Source: Portibacter marinus (GTDB taxonomy: Bacteria > Bacteroidota > Bacteroidia > Chitinophagales > Saprospiraceae). Taken from it: 64,000 bases of DNA. Below, piece by piece: positions 36,571 to 45,600 of this stretch. Where the stretch lies: NCBI RefSeq assembly GCF_021533195.1, contig NZ_JAJNKB010000012.1:1-64000 (forward strand). Direction: 5' to 3'. Position numbers and translations under genes: made by a program. The notes under the pieces are model-generated. The model was not told the DNA's origin and ran no database searches. It saw nothing but the letters and a program-made list of their open reading frames with translations. Position 1 is the first letter of the stretch; every line of letters starts with the position of its first letter.

Positions 36571-38595
36571 TTATATTTTTGCTGCGACATGTGCGGCTTC
36601 GTAAATAGCGCGTTTCGCATCTAATTCCGCCGCTTTTTTGGCACCACCTATCAAGTGTACCGTTTCACCAGCCTTGTCTAATTCATCGTATAATTTTCTC
36701 AATGATTCCTGCCCGGCACAAATCACAACAGTGTCAACTTTTAGTACTTTTTGTTGGTCATCATGAAAGATATGCAAGCCCTCATCATCGATTCGCTCAT
36801 AATTTACATTGGCCAACATTTTTACCTTTTTCATTTTGAGTGAGGCTCTATGAATCCAGCCAGTCGTTTTACCCAGATCCTTCCCATGTTTGCCACCAGA
36901 GCGCTTTAGTAGGTATATTTCCCGAGCAGGTGGCTCGATCTCAGGTGGTTTTATGGCGCCAGCATTTTGATAGCTCATGTCCACTCCCCATTCATCCATA
37001 TATTCTTGAACGTGAAGCGATGGTAAAATGCCTTCGTGAGCAAGATATTCCGCTACGTCGAAACCAATACCACCAGAACCAATGATGGCCACTGAGCTTC
37101 CGACCACCTTTTTGTCGTAGAGTACTTCAGCATAATTTAACACCTTTTGATGATCCATCCCCTCAATTTCTGGAACCCTTGGTGTTACACCGGTAGCAAT
37201 GATATACTCATCAAAGTTGCCGGCTTGCAGCATCGATGAAGTAGCCCTCGTATTCAGACGTATGTCTACCTGATGCTTGTCCAGCATCACCCTGTAATAT
37301 CGAATGGTTTCTGCGTATTCTTCCTTTCCAGGAATCACCTTTGCCATATTGAATTGCCCGCCTAGTTCCCTTCCACTTTCAAACAGTGTAACATGGTGAC
37401 CTCGTTCTGCTGCGATGGAAGCAGCCGCCATGCCTGCAGGTCCAGCTCCCACAACTGCTACTTTTTTCTTATGCTGAGTTTTGGGATAATTAAGCTCGGT
37501 TTCATGACAAGCTCTGGGATTCACCAGACAGGAAGACACTTGCATTTGGAAAGTATGATCCAGACAGGCCTGATTACAGGCGATGCACGTATTGATTTCA
37601 TCCCTCCGGCCTTCCATGGCTTTCTTTACAAATTCAGCATCTGCTAAAAAAGGGCGGGCGAGCGAAACCATGTCAGCCTGACCTTCCGCAATGATTTTTT
37701 CAGCAATTTCCGGTGTGTTGATCCTATTGACTGCAACCAGCGGAATATTGACCTCTCCCATTAACTTTCCCGTAACCCAGGAAAATCCACCCCTGGGTAC
37801 TACGGTTGCAATGGTGGGAATTCGGGCTTCATGCCAACCAATTCCCGTATTAATGATGGTAGCTCCCGCTTTCTCAACCTCTTTTGCCAGATGAACTACT
37901 TCTTTCCAGGTGGATCCATCCTCTACCAGATCGAGCATTGAAAGACGATAAACTATAATAAATGATTCGCCTAGTGTCTGTCTGGTTTTTCTGATGATTT
38001 CAAGTGGAAACCTAATTCTATTCTCGTAGCTTCCTCCGTATTCATCAGTTCTATGATTGGTTCTGAGTGCAATAAATTGATTGATGAGATATCCTTCGGA
38101 GCCCATGATTTCTACGCCGTCATAGCCCGCCTCTGAAGCCAGCGAAGCGCATTTTACGAAATCATCGATCGTACGATCAATATCAGCCAGACTCATTTCA
38201 CGCGGTTTGAAAAAATTTATAGGGGCCTGAATGGGACTAGGTGCCACCAGATCTTGAGCGTAAGAATATCGGCCTGTATGTAGTATTTGCATGCATATTT
38301 TTCCGCCAGCCTCATGTACGGCATCAGTAATCAGGCGATGCTGCGCCACCTCTTCGGTATTGGTCAATTTTGCTGCATGCGGAGCAACAACACCTTCGGT
38401 ATTTGGTGATATTCCACCAGTAATGATCAATCCCACTTCCCCTTTAGCTCTCTCAGCATAATACACGGCTGCTCTTTCAAAGCCATCCGGCAACTCTTCC
38501 AGCATGGTATGCATGGAACCCATAATGACCCTGTTTTTTAAGCTGGTAAAACCGAGATCAATGGGTTGTAGTAAATGATCGTAACTGCTTGACAT
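36571..38595 (-). CDS. fadH: 2,4-dienoyl-CoA reductase-like (FadH/Old Yellow Enzyme family) flavoprotein
   Basis: 674 residues in the standard FadH order. An Old Yellow Enzyme FMN barrel (about 1-335, 'GYDGVEIMGSEGYLINQFI', 'RTDEYGGSYENRIRFPLEI') is followed by the 4Fe-4S Cys cluster region 'CIACNQACLDH' ... 'CLVNPRAC' (about 336-365) and an FAD/NAD-binding half with GAGPAGMAAASIA and GSGGIGFDVAEYL. It reduces 2,4-dienoyl-CoA in degradation of polyunsaturated fatty acids, though close relatives act on trimethylamine or other enones. First gene of a two-gene unit with the enoyl-CoA isomerase-like gene. Confidence 0.85.
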   Translation of the reverse strand: MSSSYDHLLQPIDLGFTSLKNRVIMGSMHTMLEELPDGFERAAVYYAERAKGEVGLIITGGISPNTEGVVAPHAAKLTNTEEVAQHRLITDAVHEAGGKICMQILHTGRYSYAQDLVAPSPIQAPINFFKPREMSLADIDRTIDDFVKCASLASEAGYDGVEIMGSEGYLINQFIALRTNHRTDEYGGSYENRIRFPLEIIRKTRQTLGESFIIVYRLSMLDLVEDGSTWKEVVHLAKEVEKAGATIINTGIGWHEARIPTIATVVPRGGFSWVTGKLMGEVNIPLVAVNRINTPEIAEKIIAEGQADMVSLARPFLADAEFVKKAMEGRRDEINTCIACNQACLDHTFQMQVSSCLVNPRACHETELNYPKTQHKKKVAVVGAGPAGMAAASIAAERGHHVTLFESGRELGGQFNMAKVIPGKEEYAETIRYYRVMLDKHQVDIRLNTRATSSMLQAGNFDEYIIATGVTPRVPEIEGMDHQKVLNYAEVLYDKKVVGSSVAIIGSGGIGFDVAEYLAHEGILPSLHVQEYMDEWGVDMSYQNAGAIKPPEIEPPAREIYLLKRSGGKHGKDLGKTTGWIHRASLKMKKVKMLANVNYERIDDEGLHIFHDDQQKVLKVDTVVICAGQESLRKLYDELDKAGETVHLIGGAKKAAELDAKRAIYEAAHVAAKI

Positions 38596-38735
38596 ATCAC
38601 ATTCTTTAGAATTTCAATATAGAATAAAATTACGGAGATTGGGAAGTTTTTGATTTTATTTGACTTAGAGTCAGAAAAAAGATAAAATATTTATAATTTG
38701 AGATTATAATTATCCTGATATTCACAAGTCAAGTT

Positions 38736-38885
38736 ATGTTTATAATAGGATTTCAATTTGGATGGTCTGTAATGTTCATGTTGATCATGCTTATCTCCAT
38801 CATTTTTTTAGTAGGCTTTGTTTTTCATGTGGTAAGAAAAAAGGCCCAAAATGATGATGAACCTGTGGATGTTCACAGGGAATAG
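38736..38885 (+). CDS. 49-residue single-helix membrane peptide (candidate small gene)
   Basis: ATG 38736 to TAG 38885 encodes one strong transmembrane segment (about residues 12-32) between a short N-terminus and a charged cytoplasmic-type tail (RKKAQNDDEPVDVHRE). It lies 74 bases upstream of the dihaem cytochrome gene on the same strand. Topology and composition are like real small membrane proteins; no family is recognised and no ribosome-binding site is obvious. Plausible but unproven. Confidence 0.4.
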   Translation: MFIIGFQFGWSVMFMLIMLISIIFLVGFVFHVVRKKAQNDDEPVDVHRE

Positions 38886-38959
38886 AACAAAACATCATCG
38901 AAGATGTTGAACTATATGGTGAGGAAAGCGACGTGCCTTTATTAATATCTATCATACAT

Positions 38960-39544
38960 ATGAAAATCTACGGAACACTGTTCATTATACTTTTACTGGG
39001 AATAGGAAGCTTTGTCGGCTTTTCTAATCCGCCTCGGAATCAAGAGCCCGTTCAAAATACCACTCAAGCTTTTAACACCATGATGAAAGTGGTGACGCAC
39101 AAAAGATGTATGAACTGTCATCCTAACGGTGATCGGCCCAGACAAGGAGAAGACAGCCACATTCATAATTTTAATGTTCAAAGAGGTGATGATGGCCATG
39201 GTACTGCAGCATTAAAATGCAGCACTTGCCATCAAAAAGCGAACAACGATAATTCTGGTGTTCCTGGTGCGCCTCACTGGCATCTTGCTCCAATATCGAT
39301 GGCATGGGAAGGTCTGAGTGATGCAGAGATTGCAAGGCGCATCATCGATACCAAGTTCAATGGCGATCGAAGTATTGAAGAAATTGAAAAGCACATGACA
39401 GAAGACGACCTTGTACTTTGGGCATTTGATCCAGGTGTCAACAATGAAGGGATTCCAAGAGAAAAGCCTCCGGTCTCAGAAAAAGATTACATTCAGGCTG
39501 TAAAAGAATGGATTGCAGGCGGAGCTCAAATTCCAGAACAATGA
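38960..39544 (+). CDS. Dihaem c-type cytochrome of the molybdenum hydroxylase operon
   Basis: 194 residues from ATG 38960, which gives a signal/anchor segment (about 1-21); an ATG at 38933 adds nine residues. Two haem c attachment sites are present, CMNCH (50-54) and CSTCH (87-91), with many nearby His residues that may act as axial ligands. Exported to the periplasm. Its stop overlaps the start of the 2Fe-2S subunit (39541-39544), so the cytochrome is translated together with the enzyme and is very likely its electron acceptor. Confidence 0.85.
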   Translation: MKIYGTLFIILLLGIGSFVGFSNPPRNQEPVQNTTQAFNTMMKVVTHKRCMNCHPNGDRPRQGEDSHIHNFNVQRGDDGHGTAALKCSTCHQKANNDNSGVPGAPHWHLAPISMAWEGLSDAEIARRIIDTKFNGDRSIEEIEKHMTEDDLVLWAFDPGVNNEGIPREKPPVSEKDYIQAVKEWIAGGAQIPEQ

Positions 39545-40008
39545 AAATACAATTTAATATAAACGGCAAAGCAGTTTCAGTTGATGAGGATGCACGAACC
39601 CCCTTACTCTGGGTGGTTCGCGATGTGTTGGATTTAAAAGGAACGAAGTTTGGGTGTGGCAAAGCAGCTTGCGGTGCTTGCACTTTGCATGTTAATGGTG
39701 AGGCAGTGAGATCTTGTTCGTTCCCTGTAGAATATGCCGAAGGCAAAGAGATCACGACCATAGAAGGTTTAGCCAAAGGAGATCAACTGCATCCTGTCCA
39801 ACAAGCCTGGATGGAAGAGATTGTCCCACAATGTGGATATTGCCAGCCGGGTTTCATGATGTCGACAGCGGCCTTATTGGACAAGATCCCTAATCCGACC
39901 GATCAGGATATAGACGACAACATCGCTAATATTTGCAGGTGCGGTACCTATTACCGGATGAGAAAAGCCATTCACAGAGCTGCCGAAATTAAAAATACAC
40001 CGTCATGA
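39541..40008 (+). CDS. 2Fe-2S subunit of a xanthine-oxidase-family molybdenum hydroxylase
   Basis: 155 residues from ATG 39541, which overlaps the cytochrome stop; an upstream extension in frame is not family-like. The plant-type ferredoxin site is [15 protein letters not shown] with C39, C44, C47 and C59. The second cluster site in the C-terminal half is '[12 protein letters not shown]' and '[10 protein letters not shown]'. This is the small subunit of isoquinoline-1-oxidoreductase-like or aldehyde-oxidising enzymes; it passes electrons from the molybdenum centre. Overlaps the large subunit gene by 4 bases. Confidence 0.9.
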   Translation: MKIQFNINGKAVSVDEDARTPLLWVVRDVLDLKGTKFGCGKAACGACTLHVNGEAVRSCSFPVEYAEGKEITTIEGLAKGDQLHPVQQAWMEEIVPQCGYCQPGFMMSTAALLDKIPNPTDQDIDDNIANICRCGTYYRMRKAIHRAAEIKNTPS

Positions 40009-42158
40009 AGAAAGTATCACGAAGAAGATTTTTAGTGAGTACCGGAGTGGGTGGCGGTGTAGTCCTTGGAGCGATGTACTTTGGCGGTTGTGGTATTGTC
40101 AAACGCAAGATTGCAGGCTATGCGAATACTGCTGAATCACCATACCTTGGCAATACCAAAACACCGTTAATTTGGTTCGAGGTCATGCCAAATAATCAAA
40201 TTATTTTCAGTTCCTCGAAAGTAGAAATGGGACAGGGCGTTTTTACGGGTCTTGCTCAAATAGCAGCAGATGAGTTAGATGTTGAGATGGGCCAAATGGA
40301 AGTGAGGCATGCTCCTTCTCAGACAGGGAATGTAGATCGATTCGCGACTGGAGGTAGTACTTCGATCAATAGTCTTTGGACACCTTTAAGAGAGTTGGCA
40401 GCTACGATGCGGGAAATGATCAAAAACCATGGTGCTGAGTTGATGAATGTTTCTGTTGACAAGCTCAGCACAAACAAAGGTATCGTTTCTGGGGAAAACC
40501 AGTCGATGACATATGGTGATATAGCTTCCAAAGTTTCTGAATGGAAAGTTCCTTCCACACCCTCTTTGCGTAATATTGATCAATACAAACACATCGGGAA
40601 ACCCATTGTACGGGTAGATCTCGAAGATAAAGTAAAAGGAGCCCACATCTTTGGGATGGATGCGGTGATGCCTGACATGCTTTTTGGTTCTGTCGTCAGA
40701 TCTGAAAGGGTAGGGGCCAAGTATGTGGATGCAGACATCAGTGAGGCTGAGAAAATGCCAGGGGTCGTAAAAATTGTGAAAGAACCGGATTTTGTTGGGG
40801 TTATAGCCACCTCATACAATGCTGCAAACAATGCCAAGCATAAAATTAAGGCTCAGTGGGATGTGGACAAAGTCTGGCAATCCAGCGAGATTGAATCCAT
40901 GATAGAAGTGGGCAAGGGCAAACCTGTGGTGATTCAGAAAAATGGTCAGCCCAATAGATTTCTTGGAGAACAAGATGAATTTATTTCGAGCGAATACAGA
41001 AGCCCGATCGGAGCTCATGCACAATTAGAGCCCAATGGTGCGGTAGCTCACGTAAAAGATGGCAAAGCCACCATCATGATGTCTACACAGGTCATCAAAT
41101 TAACAGCGGGCGAAGTGGCAGATCGACTAGGTATCAAAGAAAAAAACGTCAATATAATTCCCACTTTTCTAGGAGGAGGTTTTGGTAGGAGGCTTCATAC
41201 CCCCAATGCCATGGAGGCAGCCGTGATGTCCAGAGCAGTTGGTCGACCGGTCAAATGTTTTTTTACCAGGCAGGAAGAGTTTCAGAATGATTATTTCCGA
41301 CCACCGACACATCATATTTTAAAAGCTAAACTTTCGGCAGAGGGTATAATTGAAGCATTAGAACACAATGTGTCGAGTGGTGATGTAATGTATGGTTCTC
41401 CCCTTGTACCTAATTTTGCACAACCACTGATTGGATCAGACATCGGTGCATGGAGGGGTGGAATGGTGCAGTATGGCGCAATTCCTAATTATCAAGCCAT
41501 TTCCTGGCGGGTTAAATTGCCATTTGCAACAAGTTGGTGGAGATCTCTAGGGCTTTTAGCCAACACTTTTGCGATCGAGAGTTTTATGGATGAGCTGGCT
41601 ATTTTAGCCAATGCTAATCCTGCTGATTTTCGATTAAGGCATATTCAGAAAGATAAGGCAGGAGATCGGCTAAAGAAGGTAATTGAGGCAGCCGTGGAGA
41701 AGTCAGGATATAGAGATGAGTTGCTATCCAATGGCAGAGCCATGGGAATTGCTGCTTCTACGGATGTCAATACACCTGTATGTCATGTAGCAGAAGTCAG
41801 TGTAGAAAATGAGCAGATCAAAGTACATAAAGTGACATGTGCGATTGATGTGGGATTGGCTATCAACCCCGATCAAATCAGAGCTCAATGTGAAGGAAGC
41901 ATAGTCATGGGAATAAGCGCAGCCATGTATGAGGAGATGAAGGTAGTCGACAGTGTTTTAAGACCTACCATTTATGGACCATACAAAATGGCTTTGATGA
42001 AAGATGCGCCCAAAGAAATAGAGGTAGTAATTCTCGAAAATGATGAGGAGCCAGGTGGAGTAGGAGAGCCTCCTCTAGGTCCTATAGGAGCGGCGATCGC
42101 CAACGCTGCTTTTCGGATCACTGGAAAAAGAAACCGAACGATGCCATTACAAACGTAG
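40005..42158 (+). CDS. Tat-exported molybdopterin-binding large subunit (isoquinoline-1-oxidoreductase-like)
   Basis: 717 residues. A Tat signal with twin Arg (SRRRFLV at 5-11) is followed by a hydrophobic stretch ending in GGC. The body is a xanthine dehydrogenase-family molybdenum-binding subunit: '[19 protein letters not shown]', '[19 protein letters not shown]', and the C-terminal '[18 protein letters not shown]', which includes the catalytic Glu position. No FAD subunit is encoded, fitting the two-subunit periplasmic class that gives electrons to a cytochrome c. Substrate (aldehyde or N-heterocycle) is not clear. The modABC importer at 56771-59008 may supply the metal. Confidence 0.9.
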   Translation: MKKVSRRRFLVSTGVGGGVVLGAMYFGGCGIVKRKIAGYANTAESPYLGNTKTPLIWFEVMPNNQIIFSSSKVEMGQGVFTGLAQIAADELDVEMGQMEVRHAPSQTGNVDRFATGGSTSINSLWTPLRELAATMREMIKNHGAELMNVSVDKLSTNKGIVSGENQSMTYGDIASKVSEWKVPSTPSLRNIDQYKHIGKPIVRVDLEDKVKGAHIFGMDAVMPDMLFGSVVRSERVGAKYVDADISEAEKMPGVVKIVKEPDFVGVIATSYNAANNAKHKIKAQWDVDKVWQSSEIESMIEVGKGKPVVIQKNGQPNRFLGEQDEFISSEYRSPIGAHAQLEPNGAVAHVKDGKATIMMSTQVIKLTAGEVADRLGIKEKNVNIIPTFLGGGFGRRLHTPNAMEAAVMSRAVGRPVKCFFTRQEEFQNDYFRPPTHHILKAKLSAEGIIEALEHNVSSGDVMYGSPLVPNFAQPLIGSDIGAWRGGMVQYGAIPNYQAISWRVKLPFATSWWRSLGLLANTFAIESFMDELAILANANPADFRLRHIQKDKAGDRLKKVIEAAVEKSGYRDELLSNGRAMGIAASTDVNTPVCHVAEVSVENEQIKVHKVTCAIDVGLAINPDQIRAQCEGSIVMGISAAMYEEMKVVDSVLRPTIYGPYKMALMKDAPKEIEVVILENDEEPGGVGEPPLGPIGAAIANAAFRITGKRNRTMPLQT

Positions 42159-42175
42159 ATAAATAAAGAATTTAG

Positions 42176-43357
42176 ATGAATAAAATATATCAATTGACAG
42201 TCCTTTTTATTGCGGTATGTATCACCCTTAGTTGTGAAGATAATATGGTCGAAACGCCTGAGGATAAACCCATACTGACTATATCAAATAGTGAAGGCTT
42301 TGAGAATACGAGTAATCCTAATCTTATTTTCGAGATTACCATCAGTGAGGCACTAAATGAAGATCTAGAAATTCCAATCACCGTTGAAGGCCTTACAGCG
42401 GAACCAGGTGTGGATTTTAAGCCATCTGATGAAAATGCTTTGACTTTGCCAGCTGGGCAATTAAAAGTAGAGGCAAGGGTGGAAATTATAAATGATCAGT
42501 TAAGGGAGGTAGATGAAAAGTTAAAGGTCATAGTAGGTGATATGGAGGCAGTGGAAATTCAGAATGACGTTGCTATAGGTATTATTAAAGATGGTGATGA
42601 AGCCGAAGTATCCGATCCCACTGGATATCAAACTGATCGTATGCTTTATGGGTATGACCTAGTTTGGGAAGAAGACTTTACTGGTAGTACACTGAATGAA
42701 GAGTTCTTCAATTACGAACTGGGAGATAATGGTTGGGGCAACAATGAATTGCAAAACTACACCAATGACCAGGAAAACGCATTCGTTGAAAATTCTAATT
42801 TAACCATAAGAGCAAAGGATCTTGGAGGTAAATACACATCTGCCAGACTTACAACGCAGGATAAAAAGGAATTTAAATTTGGAAGAATAGACGTCAGAGC
42901 AAAGTTGCCCAAGGGACAAGGTATATGGCCTGCGATCTGGATGCTTGGTGAAAATATAGATGAGGTGAGTTGGCCGGCATGTGGTGAGATAGACATTATG
43001 GAGTTAGTAGGACACCAACCGAAAACGGTTCATGGAACAGCGCATTGGGGTTTAAGAGGGGAAGCCAGTACTTACAAAACATCTTCTAAATCAATTGCAG
43101 ATAATTTTGCTGACGCCTATCATGTCTTCAGTATTGTGTGGGAGTTTAATCAAATTACCTGGTATCTTGATGAAGAAAAGTTTCACAGCATAGATGCGAG
43201 TCAAACACAGGGTAAGCCATATCCATTTAACAATGAGTTTTTCTTCATTTTAAATATTGCAGTTGGAGGAAATTGGCCGGGTTCACCGGATGAAACGACT
43301 GAATTTCCGCAAGAAATGAATATTGATTATATCAGGGTTTTTCAAGAGATAGAATAA
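42176..43357 (+). CDS. GH16 beta-glucanase (laminarinase-like) lipoprotein with Calx-beta domain
   Basis: 393 residues. A lipoprotein signal (Cys20, ITLSC) leads to a Calx-beta-type domain (about 30-140, 'ITVEGLTAEPGVDFKPSDEN'), then the GH16 catalytic domain (about 160-393). The active site is GEIDIMELVG with E271 as nucleophile, D273, and E276 as acid/base. 'GQGIWPAIWMLGENI' and 'NIAVGGNWPGSPDE' are further GH16 marks. The sequence is closest in style to endo-beta-1,3-glucanases acting on laminarin, an algal storage glucan. Start is 17 bases after the molybdoenzyme stop but there is no clear functional link. Confidence 0.9.
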   Translation: MNKIYQLTVLFIAVCITLSCEDNMVETPEDKPILTISNSEGFENTSNPNLIFEITISEALNEDLEIPITVEGLTAEPGVDFKPSDENALTLPAGQLKVEARVEIINDQLREVDEKLKVIVGDMEAVEIQNDVAIGIIKDGDEAEVSDPTGYQTDRMLYGYDLVWEEDFTGSTLNEEFFNYELGDNGWGNNELQNYTNDQENAFVENSNLTIRAKDLGGKYTSARLTTQDKKEFKFGRIDVRAKLPKGQGIWPAIWMLGENIDEVSWPACGEIDIMELVGHQPKTVHGTAHWGLRGEASTYKTSSKSIADNFADAYHVFSIVWEFNQITWYLDEEKFHSIDASQTQGKPYPFNNEFFFILNIAVGGNWPGSPDETTEFPQEMNIDYIRVFQEIE

Positions 43358-43393
43358 GGTAAACTGATTCAGGATGTTGACTTGAAAAGAACT

Positions 43394-43603
43394 TTAATTA
43401 TTGTCTTCAATGATGTTTTTGACCCTGCCTACTTCTTTAGTATCCAGCATGACTTTAATGCCATGCGGATGATAAGAGGACTTGGTCAAAATTCTTTGAA
43501 CAAAGCCTTCAGTTAGTTCGCCGCTTCTCTGGTGCTGTTTCTGAACAATCTCGACCAGGCTGCCCTTTTTTATGTTTTCTCTATGTGTTCCAGCATCTGA
43601 CAT
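43394..43603 (-). CDS. YwbE family small protein
   Basis: 69 residues from ATG 43603 (MSDAGTHRENIKKG); an ATG at 43651 would overlap the cupin gene. It matches the small conserved YwbE family along its length ('GSLVEIVQKQHQRSGELTEG', 'SSYHPHGIKVMLDTKEVGRV'), a single KOW/SH3-like beta barrel of unknown function. It starts 1 base before the end of the cupin gene's stop region on the same strand and is probably its downstream partner. Confidence 0.8.
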   Translation of the reverse strand: MSDAGTHRENIKKGSLVEIVQKQHQRSGELTEGFVQRILTKSSYHPHGIKVMLDTKEVGRVKNIIEDNN

Positions 43604-43604
43604 T

Positions 43605-44093
43605 CTACCTCCGTTTAAAGTCATCTTGTAAGCGTACAATATCGTCTTCATCTGATGGATTTTCAGGATCGGTATGTTGCCAAATTTCTGCTACTTTGCC
43701 CCAATCGTTTAATCCTACCAACCGATGGCGCTCTCCTTGCTGTAAAGTAATGACATCACCTTCTTCGTAGGTTTCAATATCTCCTTCTATGTCATTGTCA
43801 CTTCTGACAATACCCACTGTACCTTCTATCACCCTCCATACTTCTGATCTTCGGTAATGATATTGCCAGGAAAGTCTTTTTTTAGGTTCCACAATTAAAA
43901 TCTTGGGACTGACTTTTTTATTTTTTGTCAATTCATCTACTTCAAATTCAGGGAAATATTCCTTAATAAATTGTTCCGTATTGGATTCATCGATGACAAA
44001 GAAACCACCCCATGGACGTGAAATGTCATAGCGCTCCAGACCATAACCCTTCTCCAGCAGCTCTTCTCTAGTAGACTCAAAAATATTACTCAT
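43605..44093 (-). CDS. Cupin-domain protein, mannose-6-phosphate isomerase type II-like
   Basis: 162 residues. The second half is a cupin related to the C-terminal phosphomannose isomerase domain of bifunctional AlgA/ManC enzymes: 'PKKRLSWQYHYRRSEVWRVI', 'EGDVITLQQGERHRLVG' and 'WGKVAEIWQHT' give the His/Glu metal ligands. The N-terminal part has 'YDISRPWGGFFVIDES', also usual for this family. Likely a sugar-phosphate isomerase or a sensor of one. First gene of a two-gene unit with the YwbE gene. Confidence 0.75.
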   Translation of the reverse strand: MSNIFESTREELLEKGYGLERYDISRPWGGFFVIDESNTEQFIKEYFPEFEVDELTKNKKVSPKILIVEPKKRLSWQYHYRRSEVWRVIEGTVGIVRSDNDIEGDIETYEEGDVITLQQGERHRLVGLNDWGKVAEIWQHTDPENPSDEDDIVRLQDDFKRR

Positions 44094-44214
44094 TTGCCTT
44101 TATTTGTCCACAAAATATTGTAAAACTTTAGAATATGAAACTATTTTAAGTGGATGAGCCACCGTAGATATGAAAATCAAAGTTAGTAATCAGTCGCAAG
44201 TCGAATATATATTA

Positions 44215-44592
44215 TCAAGTACCAGCTTTAAACTCAATTTTTCTGACGACTGCTTTTGAACCTGATTTGATGACTAAAAAATAAATTCCGAATGTCGCAT
44301 GTTCAGGGAATTCAAAGTCATAAGATTTTACACCTGCATCTACCATCTGGTTTTTTAGTAAATGCTTCACCGGATCACCTGATGTATTAATCACATACAT
44401 TTCCATGGGTGCAGATTTCGGAAGTAAAAACTCCAATTGAAAATTGCGGTCTGTAGGATTGGGATAAATCGTAAAAGTAAGATTGGCTAAAGAAATCTCG
44501 GAATGTGTAGCCGTGCTGGTGTAAGTAGTTTGACCATTGCCATAAAAAGAAAATGTCAAGAGGAATAAGGTGCTTAGCATTAATTGTTTCAT
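44215..44592 (-). CDS. T9SS sorting-domain protein without a cargo domain
   Basis: 125 residues. A signal peptide (about 1-20, ending GNGQ) is followed by only about 20 linker residues, then a full T9SS type A C-terminal domain: 'LTFTIYPNPTDRNFQLEFLL', 'MYVINTSGDPVKHLL', 'GIYFLVIKSGSKAVVRKIEF'. There is no passenger domain, so what is exported would be little more than the sorting domain itself. It could be a small surface protein, a truncated gene, or a spare module. Frame, start and stop are intact. Confidence 0.75.
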   Translation of the reverse strand: MKQLMLSTLFLLTFSFYGNGQTTYTSTATHSEISLANLTFTIYPNPTDRNFQLEFLLPKSAPMEMYVINTSGDPVKHLLKNQMVDAGVKSYDFEFPEHATFGIYFLVIKSGSKAVVRKIEFKAGT

Positions 44593-44706
44593 AAAATCCT
44601 TTTGTTATTAAAATTACATATTACAAATAATCATAATTCGTGCCAGACTTGAACTTAATAGATAATGTTTAGTTTAGTTAGTATGAGCGCATTTTCAATC
44701 ATTAAC

Positions 44707-45600
44707 ATGCCTTCGCAAAAAGGGAAGGTTGCAATAGTAACCGGTGGAAACGCCGGTATTGGTTACGAAACAGTGAAAGGTCTGCTGGCCAAGGAGTCTC
44801 ACGTCATTATGGCCAGCCGAAATCCTGATAAAGCCAATGAAGCTAAAAACGCCTTACTATCTGAAATACCCAGATCTTCACTTGAGTTCATTCAACTTGA
44901 TCTGGCCAAAAAATCCAGTATCGAGGCGTTCGTAAGTGAATTTGAGTCAAAACATGACCGCCTTGATTTGCTCATTAACAATGCAGGGATCATGATGCCA
45001 CCTTATGGGGAGACAGATTTTGGATATGAACGTCAATGGGGCGTCAATTATCTAGCTCACTTTTATCTCACAGGGTTATTATTTCCGATTTTAAAGAAAA
45101 CTGAAGAAGCCAGGATCGTTACTTTGAGTAGCCTGGCCCATCAGAATGGAAAGATTTATTTTGATGATGTGAACAGAAAGGATAACTATGATAGAAATGA
45201 AGCTTACAGACAGAGCAAAGTGGCTTGTCTGATTTTTGCGTACGAGTTGAATAGGAGACTAGATCAAAATGGCATGTCTCAAAAGTCACTAGGAGCGCAT
45301 CCAGGAGTGGCCATTACTAATTTATTAGATGATGGACCGTGGTACATAAAAGCATTAGCGCCTTTCTTTAAATGGATGCTTCACTCTGTTGAAGATGCTG
45401 CAAAACCTACATTGATGGCAGCTCTAGATCCTGCCTTGACCGGTGGTGAATATATTGGACCAACAGGTAAAAGAGGAATGAAAGGCGAACCTGGCAAAGT
45501 AGATTCGAATGATTTGTCTAAAGATCCTGATGTCGGCGATCGATTATGGAAACTTTCTGAACAGCAAATTGATTTTAAATTTGAGGTTAGTCCAACTTAA
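44707..45600 (+). CDS. Short-chain dehydrogenase/reductase (retinol-dehydrogenase-like)
   Basis: 297 residues from ATG 44707 (MPSQKGKVAIVTGGNAGIG); an in-frame ATG at 44665 would add 14 residues. The Rossmann fold has TGGNAGIG, 'LINNAGIMMPPYG' (NNAG), Ser of 'VTLSSLAHQNG', and the catalytic Tyr/Lys as YRQSK. The spacing and the C-terminal 'GEYIGPTGKRGMKGEPGKVD' are those of the retinol-dehydrogenase/protochlorophyllide-reductase-like SDR group. NAD(P)-dependent oxidoreductase, substrate unknown. Its end overlaps the convergent S9 peptidase gene by 14 bases. Confidence 0.85.
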   Translation: MPSQKGKVAIVTGGNAGIGYETVKGLLAKESHVIMASRNPDKANEAKNALLSEIPRSSLEFIQLDLAKKSSIEAFVSEFESKHDRLDLLINNAGIMMPPYGETDFGYERQWGVNYLAHFYLTGLLFPILKKTEEARIVTLSSLAHQNGKIYFDDVNRKDNYDRNEAYRQSKVACLIFAYELNRRLDQNGMSQKSLGAHPGVAITNLLDDGPWYIKALAPFFKWMLHSVEDAAKPTLMAALDPALTGGEYIGPTGKRGMKGEPGKVDSNDLSKDPDVGDRLWKLSEQQIDFKFEVSPT

